Origin: Viridibacillus sp050279675
Lineage (GTDB): Bacteria; Bacillota; Bacilli; Bacillales_A; Planococcaceae
Length of the DNA: 64,000 nt
NCBI RefSeq assembly: GCF_050279675.1
Contig: NZ_JBNNUK010000011.1
Location: 62,001-126,000, forward strand
Reading direction: 5' to 3'
The stretch's first letter is position 1. Every line of letters starts with the position of its first letter. Made by a program: the position numbers and the translations under genes. Shown in pieces: positions 26,493-35,519 of the stretch. The notes beneath the pieces were generated by a model. The model had not been told where the DNA came from. It searched no databases and was given only the letters and a program-made list of their open reading frames with translations.

Positions 26493-27104
26493 ATGAAAAA
26501 ACAATTAGCCTTAACGGTTGTTATTGCGGCAGCCCTACTTAGTGCATGCGGTCAAGAAGACAATAAAACAACAGGTAAAAGTACCACATCAGAAAGTAAA
26601 TCAACAGAACAAAGCACTGTGGATTCTGAAACTACTACCAATGCAGTAAAAGATCATTTGCATGAACCAACAAAAGATACGGTATGTGAATTCTGCAACA
26701 TGAAAGTATATGAAATGGATCATGAAATGGGAGCATTTTCAGCACAAGGCATTAAAGAAGATGGATCAGTCGTGTTCTTTGATGATGTGGGCTGTATGCT
26801 AAATCAGGAACGTAAAGATGAATTAGAGTTAGAAAAGTTTGTACGTGATAATGATTCAAAAGATTGGTTAAAACTAGAGGATGCCGTTATTGTGAAAGCG
26901 GATATTAAAACACCAATGAATTATGGTTACGCCTATTTCAAAGATCAAGAAAGTGCGGATATCTTTATCGCAGGAAATGATAACTCAAAAGTAGTAGCGC
27001 TATCAGACGTTGATAAAGTTTCAAATGATCGTTACAAGAAAATGAAAGATCGCCATTCTAGTGAATCGATGAATATGGACATGAAATCAAAGGATGGTCA
27101 CTAA
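26493..27104 (+). CDS. nosL: NosL-family copper-binding lipoprotein (first copy)
   Basis: 203 residues. Signal peptide with lipobox LSAC, a Ser/Thr-rich linker to about 55, then the NosL domain: DTVCEFCNMKVYEMDHEMGA (CxxCNM copper motif near 70), FFDDVGCMLNQE and TPMNYGYAYFKDQESA. The tail is Met/His-rich (ESMNMDMKSKDGH), which may add copper sites. NosL delivers Cu(I) for assembly of the copper centres of nitrous oxide reductase in characterised systems. GGAGGGAG precedes the ATG. It starts a five-gene cluster. The linker and Met/His tail make it longer than the second copy (151 aa). Confidence 0.9.
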   Translation: MKKQLALTVVIAAALLSACGQEDNKTTGKSTTSESKSTEQSTVDSETTTNAVKDHLHEPTKDTVCEFCNMKVYEMDHEMGAFSAQGIKEDGSVVFFDDVGCMLNQERKDELELEKFVRDNDSKDWLKLEDAVIVKADIKTPMNYGYAYFKDQESADIFIAGNDNSKVVALSDVDKVSNDRYKKMKDRHSSESMNMDMKSKDGH

Positions 27105-27118
27105 CCGTATGAATAAAG

Positions 27119-27143
27119 GGCTGGAGGAGACTCTAGCCTTTTT
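27119..27143 (+). terminator. Attenuator-like terminator between nosL and nosD
   Basis: GGCTGGAG pairs with CTCTAGCC around a GAGA loop, followed by five T and then the nosD ribosome site. It probably lowers read-through so that the first NosL is made in excess. Confidence 0.65.
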
Positions 27144-27159
27144 GTTTGGAGGTGGAAAG

Positions 27160-28449
27160 ATGAAACATCTGTTGACAATACTATACCATTTTGTTTTGTT
27201 ATGGCTCATTTTCGCAATGCCTGCTAAAGCAGATCAGCTATCTTTACAGGAACAAATCGATGGGACACCAGCCGGTAGTGTGCTAGAACTTGAGGATGGT
27301 GTTTATACAGGACAGATTACTATTACAAAACCAATTACATTAAGGGGTTCCAAACATACCATGCTAGAAGGTAGTGGAAAAGAACCGTTATTGAAGATTG
27401 AAAATGTGCAAAATGTAACGTTAGAAAATATTCATATTACCGATGCCCATGTAGGCATTGTCGTGAAAAATACTTCGCAAGTAAATTTAAACAATGTACA
27501 GCTTCGAAATGTTTGGAGCGGTGTTCAAATTTATAATTCTAAACATGTGGTAGTAAATAATTTAAAAATTAAAGGAATTAATGGGCATTATTCAAAAAAA
27601 GGAAATGGTCTGGATGTGTTTAACAGTAACGATTTAACTATTTCAAATAACAAAGTGCAAGACGTACAGGATGGTTTTTATATTGAAAAGGCTCAGGCAA
27701 TCAAACTAACCGATAACGCTATTAAAAATAGTCGTTATGGCATCCACTTTATGTATACTGAAGATGCAATTGCCGAACAGAACGATTTCAATCAAAATGT
27801 GACGGGTATTATGCTCATGATGACGGAAGATACGCAGTTACAAAACAATCATGTGACAGAGCAAAATGGCTTGAATGGTTCTGGAATGGTGCTGTTTGAA
27901 GCAAAAAATATCGACGTTCTTTCTAACCATTTCCAGAATAATAGAACAGCCCTCTCTACACAAAAACTAACGACTTCAACGGTGGAGTATAATACATTCC
28001 AGATGAATCAAACCGCAATTGAACTCCTTCGTTCTAACAAGGAGAACACCGTATATGCAAATGACTTTGTGGGTAATATTGTTAATTTGCGATCCGATGG
28101 AACCAGTAGTAGCATTTCTCATAATTACTACGATGATTATGATGGCATAGATATTGATGACAATGGTATTGGTGATAGTCCTTATGTGGCATTGCAAAGC
28201 TTTGGGCAATGGATGGTGCGCAAGCCCAGTTATCAATATTTCATCGAATCACCAAGTGTAGTGCTATTAAATAAAATGGATCGCCAAACGAATGCAATAG
28301 AAACTGAGCTTTTAGTAGATAAAGAACCGATGATGCATAGTGCTCAAAAAGCGACAACTGCAGGGAATATACAACTGTGGCAAGTAGTTACCGGTCTTGC
28401 AGGACTAGTGCTCGGATTATGGTTATGGAGAAAGGAAGCAAGTGTATGA
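27160..28449 (+). CDS. nosD: NosD, periplasmic-side maturation protein for nitrous oxide reductase
   Basis: 429 residues from ATG 27160; GGAGG lies 7-8 bases upstream, whereas starts nearer 27094 overlap nosL and the hairpin. A signal peptide (ending MPAKAD) leads into a right-handed beta-helix (CASH/PbH1 repeats such as NVTLENIHITDAHVGIVVKN and NSRYGIHFMYTEDAIAEQN). A C-terminal membrane helix, VTGLAGLVLGLWLWRKE, follows. NosD works with the NosFY ABC transporter to supply sulfur for the CuZ centre. It overlaps the next nosL by an ATGA. Confidence 0.9.
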   Translation: MKHLLTILYHFVLLWLIFAMPAKADQLSLQEQIDGTPAGSVLELEDGVYTGQITITKPITLRGSKHTMLEGSGKEPLLKIENVQNVTLENIHITDAHVGIVVKNTSQVNLNNVQLRNVWSGVQIYNSKHVVVNNLKIKGINGHYSKKGNGLDVFNSNDLTISNNKVQDVQDGFYIEKAQAIKLTDNAIKNSRYGIHFMYTEDAIAEQNDFNQNVTGIMLMMTEDTQLQNNHVTEQNGLNGSGMVLFEAKNIDVLSNHFQNNRTALSTQKLTTSTVEYNTFQMNQTAIELLRSNKENTVYANDFVGNIVNLRSDGTSSSISHNYYDDYDGIDIDDNGIGDSPYVALQSFGQWMVRKPSYQYFIESPSVVLLNKMDRQTNAIETELLVDKEPMMHSAQKATTAGNIQLWQVVTGLAGLVLGLWLWRKEASV

Positions 28450-28901
28450 AGAAAAGATGGTTAGTTGTCTTATTCGCTGCAGTCTTATTATTACAAGCTT
28501 GTAGTAATAAAGACTATAAACCGCGTGGAATCGTCAGTGAAACGGATGTCTGTAAGGTGTGCAATATGAGTATTGTGCATGAAGAATATGCTGGACAAAT
28601 TGCCTTATCGAATGGGGACTATGAAATGTTTGATGATCTAGGTTGTTTAATTGAATATATGAAGAATCTGAACAAAGGCGATATTGGTAAAGCCTTTATT
28701 AAAGATGAGGGCGAAAAGAATTGGGTCGATGTTAAAACAGCTTCATACGTGTATGACAAAGATATTTGGACACCGATGTCATATGGCGTCATTGCCTTTG
28801 AATCTAAAGATTCAGCACAACAATATATCGATAAAGAAGGCACAGGGCAATTGATGAGCTACTCTGATTTAGATGCATTTAAATGGGGTGTCCATCATTG
28901 A
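28446..28901 (+). CDS. nosL: NosL-family lipoprotein (second copy)
   Basis: 151 residues: lipobox LQAC, then DVCKVCNMSIVHEEYAGQIA (CxxCNM), MFDDLGCLIEYMK and TPMSYGVIAFESKDSAQQY. It is shorter than the first NosL and lacks its Met/His-rich tail and long linker. Start ATG 28446 overlaps the nosD stop. Two different NosL genes in one operon suggest separate copper donors or partners. It lies between nosD and the ABC permease gene. Confidence 0.9.
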   Translation: MKKRWLVVLFAAVLLLQACSNKDYKPRGIVSETDVCKVCNMSIVHEEYAGQIALSNGDYEMFDDLGCLIEYMKNLNKGDIGKAFIKDEGEKNWVDVKTASYVYDKDIWTPMSYGVIAFESKDSAQQYIDKEGTGQLMSYSDLDAFKWGVHH

Positions 28902-29713
28902 TTAACGGACTTTTCATACGACTTGAATGGAAGCAAATGCTCCGAAGTCGCTGGATGCAACTAGTGGCTGTATTATTTGTGTTTGTCTTCGCAGCGATAT
29001 CGATAATACAGCAAATTGCTTTACCTGAGATAAATGGTTTCAACAGACAAACAGCTAGCTTCTTAAATTTACTCCTATTCCTATTGCCTCTTTTCATCTT
29101 AACAATCGGAAGTATGGGGATAGCGAATGATTTGGAATCAGGCTGGTTCTCATTATTAAAAACATATCCTATGACAATAAAGAATTATATTCTTGGGAAG
29201 TATGTGGCACTACTCTTATCCTTCATGCTTATTTTACTATTGGCTTTTAGTATTGTACTAGTCATGAGTAGTTTAGCAGGTCAAGTTCATTTGTCACTTG
29301 TTTTCGTTGGCTTATCCAGCGTAACAATCCTAATTTTTTCAGCGTTAGCGATTGTTTGCGGGGTGGTGGCCAAAAGTCGTCTTCATGCGTTAGCGTTGTC
29401 ACTTCTAGCTTGGGCATTTGCATTGCTCCTGTTGTCTTATGCGTTAATGGCAGTGGGTACATTAGTAGCTGGCCATACTTTGCAAAAGTTAACAATTGTC
29501 ATGATTCATTTAAATCCAGCCGAATGGGTTCGTTTTGGCTATTTCATCTTTTCTGGACAACACTCAGTTCTTGGTCCTTCTTTTTATGAATTCACTGAAT
29601 TTTATAGCTCGCTAGCAGGCCTTGTTGTATATATCCTCGTAACGATTGGTTGGATTGTATTGCCTTTATTATTTGCTGGGTTTTTATTGCGTAAAAAGGG
29701 GGACCAAGTATGA
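28898..29713 (+). CDS. nosY: NosY-type ABC transporter permease
   Basis: 271 residues if started at TTG 28898, which has GGGGTG seven bases upstream and gives the family-like beginning INGLFIRLEWKQML. An ATG at 28883 would lengthen it by five residues and overlap nosL more. Six hydrophobic helices are visible, with the conserved NDLESGWFSLLKTYPM loop near 90 after the first two helices. It is the membrane partner of the next ATPase; in known systems NosFY feeds a sulfur compound to NosD. Confidence 0.87.
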   Translation: MINGLFIRLEWKQMLRSRWMQLVAVLFVFVFAAISIIQQIALPEINGFNRQTASFLNLLLFLLPLFILTIGSMGIANDLESGWFSLLKTYPMTIKNYILGKYVALLLSFMLILLLAFSIVLVMSSLAGQVHLSLVFVGLSSVTILIFSALAIVCGVVAKSRLHALALSLLAWAFALLLLSYALMAVGTLVAGHTLQKLTIVMIHLNPAEWVRFGYFIFSGQHSVLGPSFYEFTEFYSSLAGLVVYILVTIGWIVLPLLFAGFLLRKKGDQV

Positions 29714-30393
29714 TTGTAGAAGGTAAGTTTTTAGTGAAAAAATATTCCGAGCATCAAGGCTTGTTTGATGCTTCTTTTACCTTAAATGAAGGACGTATTA
29801 TTGCGTTAGCTGGTGGAAATGGTGCAGGAAAAAGTACGATAATCCGATTACTCATTGGTGAAGAACAGCCAAATGGTGGAGAACTTAATTGGGCCAGTAT
29901 GCCTTCTATTCGTTATATGCCAGATGATGTGAATTTTCCTCCAGCACTCACAGCAGAGGAAATTTTACAATTACTCGGCAGTTTGAAAAAGGAGCCAGCA
30001 AAAGAGCGTGAAAAAGTGTTGAAACGAGTAGGACTGTGGGATTTTCGTAAGCAAAGAGTGAGTCAATTTTCAAAAGGGATGCGCCAGCGTTTGAATTTGG
30101 CACAATGCTTGTTAGGTAAAGAACAGTTACTTATTATGGATGAACCGACAAATGGTTTGGATATACTGTGGATTGCTGAGCTAAAACAAATTTTACAAGA
30201 ACAAAAAGAACAAGGCAAAACAGTCCTCTTTTCAACGCATTTATTGTCATTCGCAGAGGAGCTAGCTGATGATATACTTCTCTTACATAATGGAAGAGTG
30301 CTTATGAATGGAGCTATTCAAGATGTTCTGTCAGAAACATCTTGTGAACATTTAGAGGAGCTATTTATGCAGCGAATTGGGCTTGCCAAATAA
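29710..30393 (+). CDS. nosF: NosF-type ABC transporter ATPase
   Basis: 227 residues. Walker A GGNGAGKST near 34-42, signature FSKGMRQRLNLAQ near 118-130, Walker B LLIMDEPTNGLD near 138-149 and switch His in FSTHLLS. Start overlaps the nosY stop (ATGA). It completes the NosDFY unit plus two NosL proteins. No nosZ (catalytic subunit) or nosC gene is in the window: upstream is decayed phage DNA and downstream an IS relic, so the operon is either orphaned or serves an enzyme encoded elsewhere. Confidence 0.9.
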   Translation: MIVEGKFLVKKYSEHQGLFDASFTLNEGRIIALAGGNGAGKSTIIRLLIGEEQPNGGELNWASMPSIRYMPDDVNFPPALTAEEILQLLGSLKKEPAKEREKVLKRVGLWDFRKQRVSQFSKGMRQRLNLAQCLLGKEQLLIMDEPTNGLDILWIAELKQILQEQKEQGKTVLFSTHLLSFAEELADDILLLHNGRVLMNGAIQDVLSETSCEHLEELFMQRIGLAK

Positions 30394-30555
30394 CATAAAA
30401 CAACAGAATCTAAACCCACTACAGAGTGGAAGACCATCAATATTTGGTCAAAACAAGAAGAATGTTTTCAATAACATTAAAAGAAAGTGGTATAGAAGTT
30501 GAAATTTCAAGCATTTTTGATTATAGGTTAATGAGAATCCTTTATTTTAAAAAAT

Positions 30556-30684
30556 TCACTCAAAGAGACATTAGAAGAGTTACAACAAGCAATTAATGAG
30601 AATATCTATTTCTATAATAACAATTGATATCAAAAACGTTTAAACGGCTTAAGTCCTTTAGAATTCAGGAATCAAGCCGTTTAA
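30556..30684 (+). pseudogene. 3' end of an IS3-family (IS150 group) transposase OrfB
   Basis: 42 residues read SLKETLEELQQAINENIYFY, NNN-stop-YQKRLNGLSPLEFRNQAV, the standard end of IS3-family integrase-type transposases (YYN..R.Q..L.GLSP..YR). The expected Arg codon is TGA here. Nothing of the catalytic DDE core remains. It marks a past insertion just after nosF. Confidence 0.8.
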
Positions 30685-30696
30685 CGATTTTTTTTA
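30642..30696 (+). terminator. Hairpin terminator inside the IS3 relic
   Basis: TTAAACGGCTT pairs with AAGCCGTTTAA, followed by a T run at 30688-30696. It probably now ends nos-operon transcripts. Confidence 0.7.
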
Positions 30697-30940
30697 TTTC
30701 CACTGTCTACCTGACAGGGAGCAGTTCATTTTTTCGGATACGTTTATAAATTAGAAGTAAAATCAACAAAATTTTTTAACGAAGCCTTTTACTAAAAAAG
30801 CGGAAAACAGTATTTAAATTTAACTTCTTCAACTAAAGGGGCAGGGTAGTTGAAGAGGACATTAAATCTTTAATTGTTATGGTATTATTTAACCATTAGC
30901 TTGTTAATTTTGTCACCACTACTTTTGGTGATTAACCCAA

Positions 30941-32269
30941 TTATTTCTTCAACTCTTTCTTATACTCCATAAAGAATTTATAATCCTGCTCCACTTGGTT
31001 CGCGTATGAAATGGCCCAGTTTGAAAGGTAATGTACAAATCCGTCAACATCATCACCAATCGCTTTTAATATCTCGTCTTCACTATGATAAGGTAGGATA
31101 CCTTCATTAATATCCGCATCTGCCCGAGCGTGGACTTTTGCTGTTATTCTTCCCATTTGTTCAACCGTTTCTATCATGTCCTTATGACTTTTCAACATTT
31201 CTAGTTTTAATTTCTTTTTGTACGGCGAACGTTCGCGTACGTAAAAGTCACGGTTATCCATCGTCAAATTTCCTAAATGAGGATCTGCTTGATGATGCAT
31301 TGCTCGTTGTGTCATAATCACGCGTTGCCCTTGGTGTGGAAAAGTTCCCCAAAACTCTTTATTATACGGCATAAAATAAGCAGGAATTGGTACCCTAACC
31401 TCTTTCATCTCTAAGATTACATCATCTAAATCCTCTTGTTGTTGTCCACCTTCTATTAAAATATAAAAACGATCTAATCCGATGGAGGCTGTTCCTGATC
31501 CATGCTTAATCGCAATATCTTTAATACGGTACTTCGTTTCATCATTCATCTTTTCAACGGTTTCTAGATACTGAGGCCAAACTTTTTCAATCTCTGCTCT
31601 CTCCTCAGCGCTTAATCGTTGAATCTCATCTGATTCCACAAACTGTCGCTCTGATTGCAAATTGGAAGTAACCTTACCTAATAAATGTGACTCATTTCTT
31701 TTTTCTAGCTTTTTCAATAACTTGTGAATTGCTCCGTTGGCTTTCTTCTTTGTCACAAAAAAAGCATTTGGTAAATCTTTGCGAGCCTGAAATCGCGACA
31801 TTTGTTTATGATACGTTTGCAGGTATGCTTCTACCACGTCAATCTGCTTGTTTACTTCATAACCTAATTGACGACAAACAAGCACGACACTTACAGACAT
31901 ACGCAATAAATCATATAAATAAGAACCTAAGTAACCTTCATCAAAATCATTAATATCAAATACTAGCTTCCCTTCTTCATTGTGAAATGCACCAAAATTC
32001 TCAAAATGCAAATCCCCTTGAATCCATGTAGGCCTGCTCTCTAACGTATGATATGGAAACCAATGATTTGTTACATCATAATAAAATAAATAAGCACTAC
32101 CACGGAAAAAAATAAACGGACTTTGTTCCATTTTCTCGTACTTTGACTGGCGATTTTCTTCTGTATGCCCCATAATTTTTTGATCAAATTCTACTAATAT
32201 TTTCTTTAGAGTCTCCATTCGTAAATCACGTTTCGTTTGCTCGACACGTTCTCCAAGGTTCACCATCAT
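30941..32269 (-). CDS. DUF2252 family protein
   Basis: 442 residues. DUF2252 has a distant protein-kinase/aminoglycoside-phosphotransferase-like fold and unknown function. Matching blocks: FIFFRGSAYLFYYD near 51-64, WIQGDLHFENFGAF (the catalytic-loop-like D-H-N motif) near 82-95 and VFDINDFDEGYLGSYLYDLL near 103-122 (DxxD, metal-site-like), then GTASIGLDRFYILIEG near 257-272. It stands alone between an IS relic and a gene-poor gap. The motifs allow a phosphotransferase role, which is inference. Confidence 0.88.
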   Translation of the reverse strand: MMVNLGERVEQTKRDLRMETLKKILVEFDQKIMGHTEENRQSKYEKMEQSPFIFFRGSAYLFYYDVTNHWFPYHTLESRPTWIQGDLHFENFGAFHNEEGKLVFDINDFDEGYLGSYLYDLLRMSVSVVLVCRQLGYEVNKQIDVVEAYLQTYHKQMSRFQARKDLPNAFFVTKKKANGAIHKLLKKLEKRNESHLLGKVTSNLQSERQFVESDEIQRLSAEERAEIEKVWPQYLETVEKMNDETKYRIKDIAIKHGSGTASIGLDRFYILIEGGQQQEDLDDVILEMKEVRVPIPAYFMPYNKEFWGTFPHQGQRVIMTQRAMHHQADPHLGNLTMDNRDFYVRERSPYKKKLKLEMLKSHKDMIETVEQMGRITAKVHARADADINEGILPYHSEDEILKAIGDDVDGFVHYLSNWAISYANQVEQDYKFFMEYKKELKK

Positions 32270-32530
32270 TTTCTCTCTCCCTAATTGTCTAAATTTTACT
32301 TTATTAATAGTTTACTTTATTTATAACTTCCATGCTATTAATCTATCCATTGAGTAGTTATGGTTTATTATATAGAAGCTATTGCAGTATCAACCGCTGT
32401 CAATCCGATAAGAAACAATGACCAATCATTAATTCAACAGATTTCCTAATAAAATGAGACATAGATAGTAGTAAGAGCGTGCTCTTTTATTTGCTAGGGT
32501 TTTTCAAGTGTAGCTAAAGCTATTTCTTAA
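32270..32530. other. Gene-poor gap
   Basis: No supported gene. It includes the promoter region of the DUF2252 gene and AT-rich DNA leading into the BRCT remnant. Confidence 0.5.
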
Positions 32531-32662
32531 AACACAAATTACTTGGTAGTTGGAGAAGCAGCTGGGAGCAAACTAGCTAAAGCGGAAAGTCTAAATATAA
32601 TGATTATTGGTGAAGAAGAGTTGTACGAGATGATAAACAGTATGCATTGTATTAACACTTGA
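32531..32662 (+). pseudogene. Fragment of a BRCT domain (DNA ligase LigA C-terminus or similar)
   Basis: A 43-residue frame, opened by a stop and without a start, reads NTNYLVVGEAAGSKLAKAES, LNIMIIGEEELYEMI and ends at TGA 32660. YLVVGE.AGSKLAKAESL is the classical end of the BRCT domain in NAD-dependent DNA ligase and in BRCT-bearing exonucleases. Only the last half-domain remains, so this is a leftover of a deleted or transferred gene. Confidence 0.65.
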
Positions 32663-32762
32663 TAGCGTAAATAAATGACTAAAACGTCCTTGACAGGGAA
32701 GTTTTGAAACGATTTTTGATTCAAGGATTGTAAATAGAAAAGCACGAGCTATCTTTTAACAT

Positions 32763-32809
32763 AAAAGGTGCTTCAAGAGCCAGAGATTTGGCTTTTGAAG
32801 CACCTTTTT
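32763..32809. terminator. Bidirectional terminator between BRCT relic and DinB gene
   Basis: AAAAGGTGCTTCAA pairs perfectly with TTGAAGCACCTTTT, with an inner AGCC/GGCT extension and T/A runs on both sides. Confidence 0.9.
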
Positions 32810-32823
32810 AATGTGTATTCGTA

Positions 32824-33279
32824 TTATTTAAAAATTTGTTTCTTAAGATGATGTTCCATATGATCGTAATAATCTTGAATAAGCCAATCTAATGTTTTAA
32901 GTTCCTTATTTCCAATGTCACATAAGTAAGAGCGTTTTTCATCAGGAATATTATTGATAATGGCGATGATTTGTTTATTTAAAACGTAAAATAAAGTCAA
33001 AATCTCCTCGATAGGAGTATCTTGATAATTTTGCTTAGCTACCCATTCATCTTGATTGTATGTGGGAAGTACATAGGGCTGCTTTTCGTATTGAATTTTA
33101 ATGAATCGTTCAATGTTCATAATAGCAGAATCACAAAGGTGTCCTAATATTTCTTTTTTTGACCATTTAGTTGGCGAGGATCTTTTAGACACATCTATTT
33201 CAGACATACGTTTGATTTCTTTAGGAACGTAATAAATCCAATAATTGATACCATCTATCACATTTTTCACCTCTATCAT
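32824..33279 (-). CDS. DinB/YfiT-like putative metal-dependent hydrolase
   Basis: 151 residues of the four-helix DinB superfamily. A first His in KKEILGHLCDSAIMN near 48 and the final pair region DYYDHMEHHLKK near 136-147 give the usual three-His metal site. Relatives act as thiol transferases (mycothiol/bacillithiol-dependent) or are uncharacterised. It is transcribed alone with a terminator just downstream. No pathway link is visible. Confidence 0.8.
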   Translation of the reverse strand: MIEVKNVIDGINYWIYYVPKEIKRMSEIDVSKRSSPTKWSKKEILGHLCDSAIMNIERFIKIQYEKQPYVLPTYNQDEWVAKQNYQDTPIEEILTLFYVLNKQIIAIINNIPDEKRSYLCDIGNKELKTLDWLIQDYYDHMEHHLKKQIFK

Positions 33280-33373
33280 CCTCCGTAATGAATCTTTCTA
33301 TGTATATTCAATAGAATGATGGATATTCCAGCAAAAGATTAATTTTTTATTCTTGTGACAGGATTCATACCAA

Positions 33374-33889
33374 CTACTTGTTAACTAATTGAGCTTCTTT
33401 CATTGCTATGTTTCTTTCTCGCATTCCTTCGATCAAATCTTCAATTGAAGAAGAAATCATGCCGTTTTGTTTGATTAAACCAATGACAAACAGGTTACGG
33501 TAGGCGAACTGGTTTTCAGTTCCATCTGCGATTAAAGCATCGATTTTCTTTGTATTATCTCTCCCTTGTTGGCGTGTATCAGAGTATAGTGCGAAAATAG
33601 GGCGGTCTAGCATCGAAAATGCACCAATTTCAGCAGCAACACCTGAGTCAATTTCAACACCATCAATGATAGCGATTAAGAAATCACTTGCTTTTAGAGC
33701 CTCAATATCAGCACCTGCAATTGCTAAACTATTGGCATAAGATGACTTGTCATTGATCGCCATATTTTCTTGAGGTACATATAAATCCACACCTGGCACT
33801 GCCTCACGTACTGCTTTTGCGACCATATCATTTACTAAGCGGTCGCCTAATCCAAATAATCCATTTGCTAAATAACCTTTTGTAGTCAA
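33374..33889 (-). CDS. Nucleoside 2-deoxyribosyltransferase
   Basis: 171 residues. GYLANGLFGLGDRLVND (substrate loop), LYVPQENM, then ASDFLIAIIDGVEIDSGVAA followed by EIGAFSMLDRPIFALYSD. The Glu in AEIGA is the nucleophile that forms the deoxyribosyl-enzyme intermediate, and the paired Asp residues sit in IDGVEIDSG. It moves deoxyribose between bases in nucleoside salvage. It is related in fold to the 24481-25203 gene but is the more standard enzyme. Monocistronic. Confidence 0.88.
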   Translation of the reverse strand: MTTKGYLANGLFGLGDRLVNDMVAKAVREAVPGVDLYVPQENMAINDKSSYANSLAIAGADIEALKASDFLIAIIDGVEIDSGVAAEIGAFSMLDRPIFALYSDTRQQGRDNTKKIDALIADGTENQFAYRNLFVIGLIKQNGMISSSIEDLIEGMRERNIAMKEAQLVNK

Positions 33890-34404
33890 AGTAATTCCTC
33901 CCGTAAATCATTTCATTCTTATATAGTATAACCATTTGAAGGAGAGATACATATTGTTTATATGAATATACGTACTGCAATTAGTTTTATATTGTTAAGT
34001 TGTAAGTAATTCTATCAAAAATGGAGGGCCTTCAAATCTATGATAGCAGGAGAGCTGTAAGGAGATTTTCGGATAACAATTGAATATATATTTTTAGTGG
34101 TTAAAAGAGGGTGGTTTATAACACTTTTTTTTTTATAATTCTCTTTTAGCTGCCTTTATGTGTCGATATCTTATTTATAGCTGATGTATTCTTCCGTATT
34201 GTTATAACATCTAAGACAGTCATTAACTAATTGAATCAAGTTGTGGGATTTGTTTAAAAAGGTATATCAAATTGGTATATTGTGAGTAGATTAGGATAAC
34301 ATCAAAAAGTATATATAAGGCTATTCAGTGAACCCTATTACGAAAATGAGCTATCTGTACTACAATTGTGTAAGCGCTTAGTATTTGAAAAGGGAGACAC
34401 AAAA
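33890..34404. other. Intergenic stretch with a cre-like palindrome
   Basis: About 500 bp without a gene. TGTAAGCGCTTA at 34369-34380 contains a perfect 10-bp palindrome and matches 12 of 14 positions of the cre consensus when extended. It lies 25 bp before the next ATG, so it could be a CcpA site. I see nothing else. Confidence 0.4.
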
Positions 34405-34839
34405 ATGCCTACTCAACTCGAAATAATTCTTACAAGTAATGATATAGCCGAGATTCAACTTCAATTACGAATTTATCTAATGAATCATCCACTAGATAGT
34501 GACGGTGAGTTAGCAAACGTCATTACAAAGATTAACGAACAACAGTTAGATATTTGGAAGGCTCATGATGGCAAAATACTAGTACAAGAGGAAACAAAAT
34601 GGAACCAAAGCTATTTAGCAGAACAGCAAATTGAATTACATAATAATTTTTCGCAAGAACGCTTTTTACATATGATGGAAGTGGCGAATTTTTTAGCGAG
34701 TGATCCGTCAAATGAGGCGCCTCCAGAACCGTTTAAATTGTACGGTGCATCTATGGGTACGATTATGACGGTGGGTGTTATTATTTTTTGTATCATTGCT
34801 ATTACCATGGTCGTTGTCATACGGAATCAATTTATTTGA
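34405..34839 (+). CDS. Hypothetical tail-anchored membrane protein
   Basis: 144 residues from ATG 34405, which follows GGGAGAC; an upstream in-frame ATG at 34366 has no ribosome site. The soluble part is mostly helical (IAEIQLQLRIYLMNHPL.., about 1-110). A single C-terminal hydrophobic helix, MGTIMTVGVIIFCIIAITMV, ends in a short basic tail, so the soluble domain should face the cytoplasm. I do not recognise the family. Confidence 0.65.
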   Translation: MPTQLEIILTSNDIAEIQLQLRIYLMNHPLDSDGELANVITKINEQQLDIWKAHDGKILVQEETKWNQSYLAEQQIELHNNFSQERFLHMMEVANFLASDPSNEAPPEPFKLYGASMGTIMTVGVIIFCIIAITMVVVIRNQFI

Positions 34840-34937
34840 TGAAATCTTTTAATAGCTAGTATATTTCTGGAGCTAATAAATATTGAACTTGAATCACCTT
34901 TATATAAACAACGCGAATTAAGAAAGGGAAATAAATC

Positions 34938-35519
34938 ATGATAGTTTATACTGTACATCCAGAATCAATATACAAGATGATGCGAGAGCAAGGGTATTAT
35001 GAGGGATCTAGGGCTAATTTTAATTTCAAAAATTCATTCGAGAGACAATATGACTGGATGGTTGCACAGATGAAGAAACGATTGTCTCACTATGAAGGAG
35101 ATGAATATCCTGTTTGGGTATGGAAGCGTCGTCCTGGTAGAAATGAATCGGCTCTTTTACCTAGAGGAACCCGTGGAGTTATTCTTAAATTAGAAATTCC
35201 AGATGAAGATATTCTTTGGTCTGATTTTGAAAGTTGGCACCTTGTATTAAACGAAGGTCCATATACAACTAGTGAAAAGGAATGGGAAGATCATCTTCAA
35301 AATGAATGGTCTACTGAGAGGGTTGAAAAATCATGGGAAATGATCTTTGATTTTGACAAGCTTTCTAATCTAGACCCGAGATGGAACGGTACATTTGATC
35401 CGGAATGGATACAAGGTGTAACACCGCGCATTACCATGGATCAAGTGAAAAAAGTTACTCGCTTTGTTGCGAAAGGGCCAAAGAGAAATACTTACGGTCC
35501 ACCTAAGAAAAAGAAATAG
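34938..35519 (+). CDS. DUF3841 family protein
   Basis: 193 residues with the DUF3841 pattern: an N-terminal VYTVHPESIYKMMREQGYY, DWMVAQMKKRL, PVWVWKRRPGRN near 57-68, VILKLEIPDEDILWSDFESW near 80-99 and HLVLNE just after it, with DPRWNGTF near 151. The function of the family is unknown; the conserved Trp/Arg-rich core suggests nucleotide or nucleic-acid binding, but that is a guess. It is monocistronic, with a Lys-rich C-terminus (GPPKKKK). Confidence 0.8.
   Translation: MIVYTVHPESIYKMMREQGYYEGSRANFNFKNSFERQYDWMVAQMKKRLSHYEGDEYPVWVWKRRPGRNESALLPRGTRGVILKLEIPDEDILWSDFESWHLVLNEGPYTTSEKEWEDHLQNEWSTERVEKSWEMIFDFDKLSNLDPRWNGTFDPEWIQGVTPRITMDQVKKVTRFVAKGPKRNTYGPPKKKK

Noticed and set aside
32539..32745. 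Minus-strand open frame of 68 codons
   Set aside because: It is antisense to the clear BRCT fragment and shows no motif or ribosome site.
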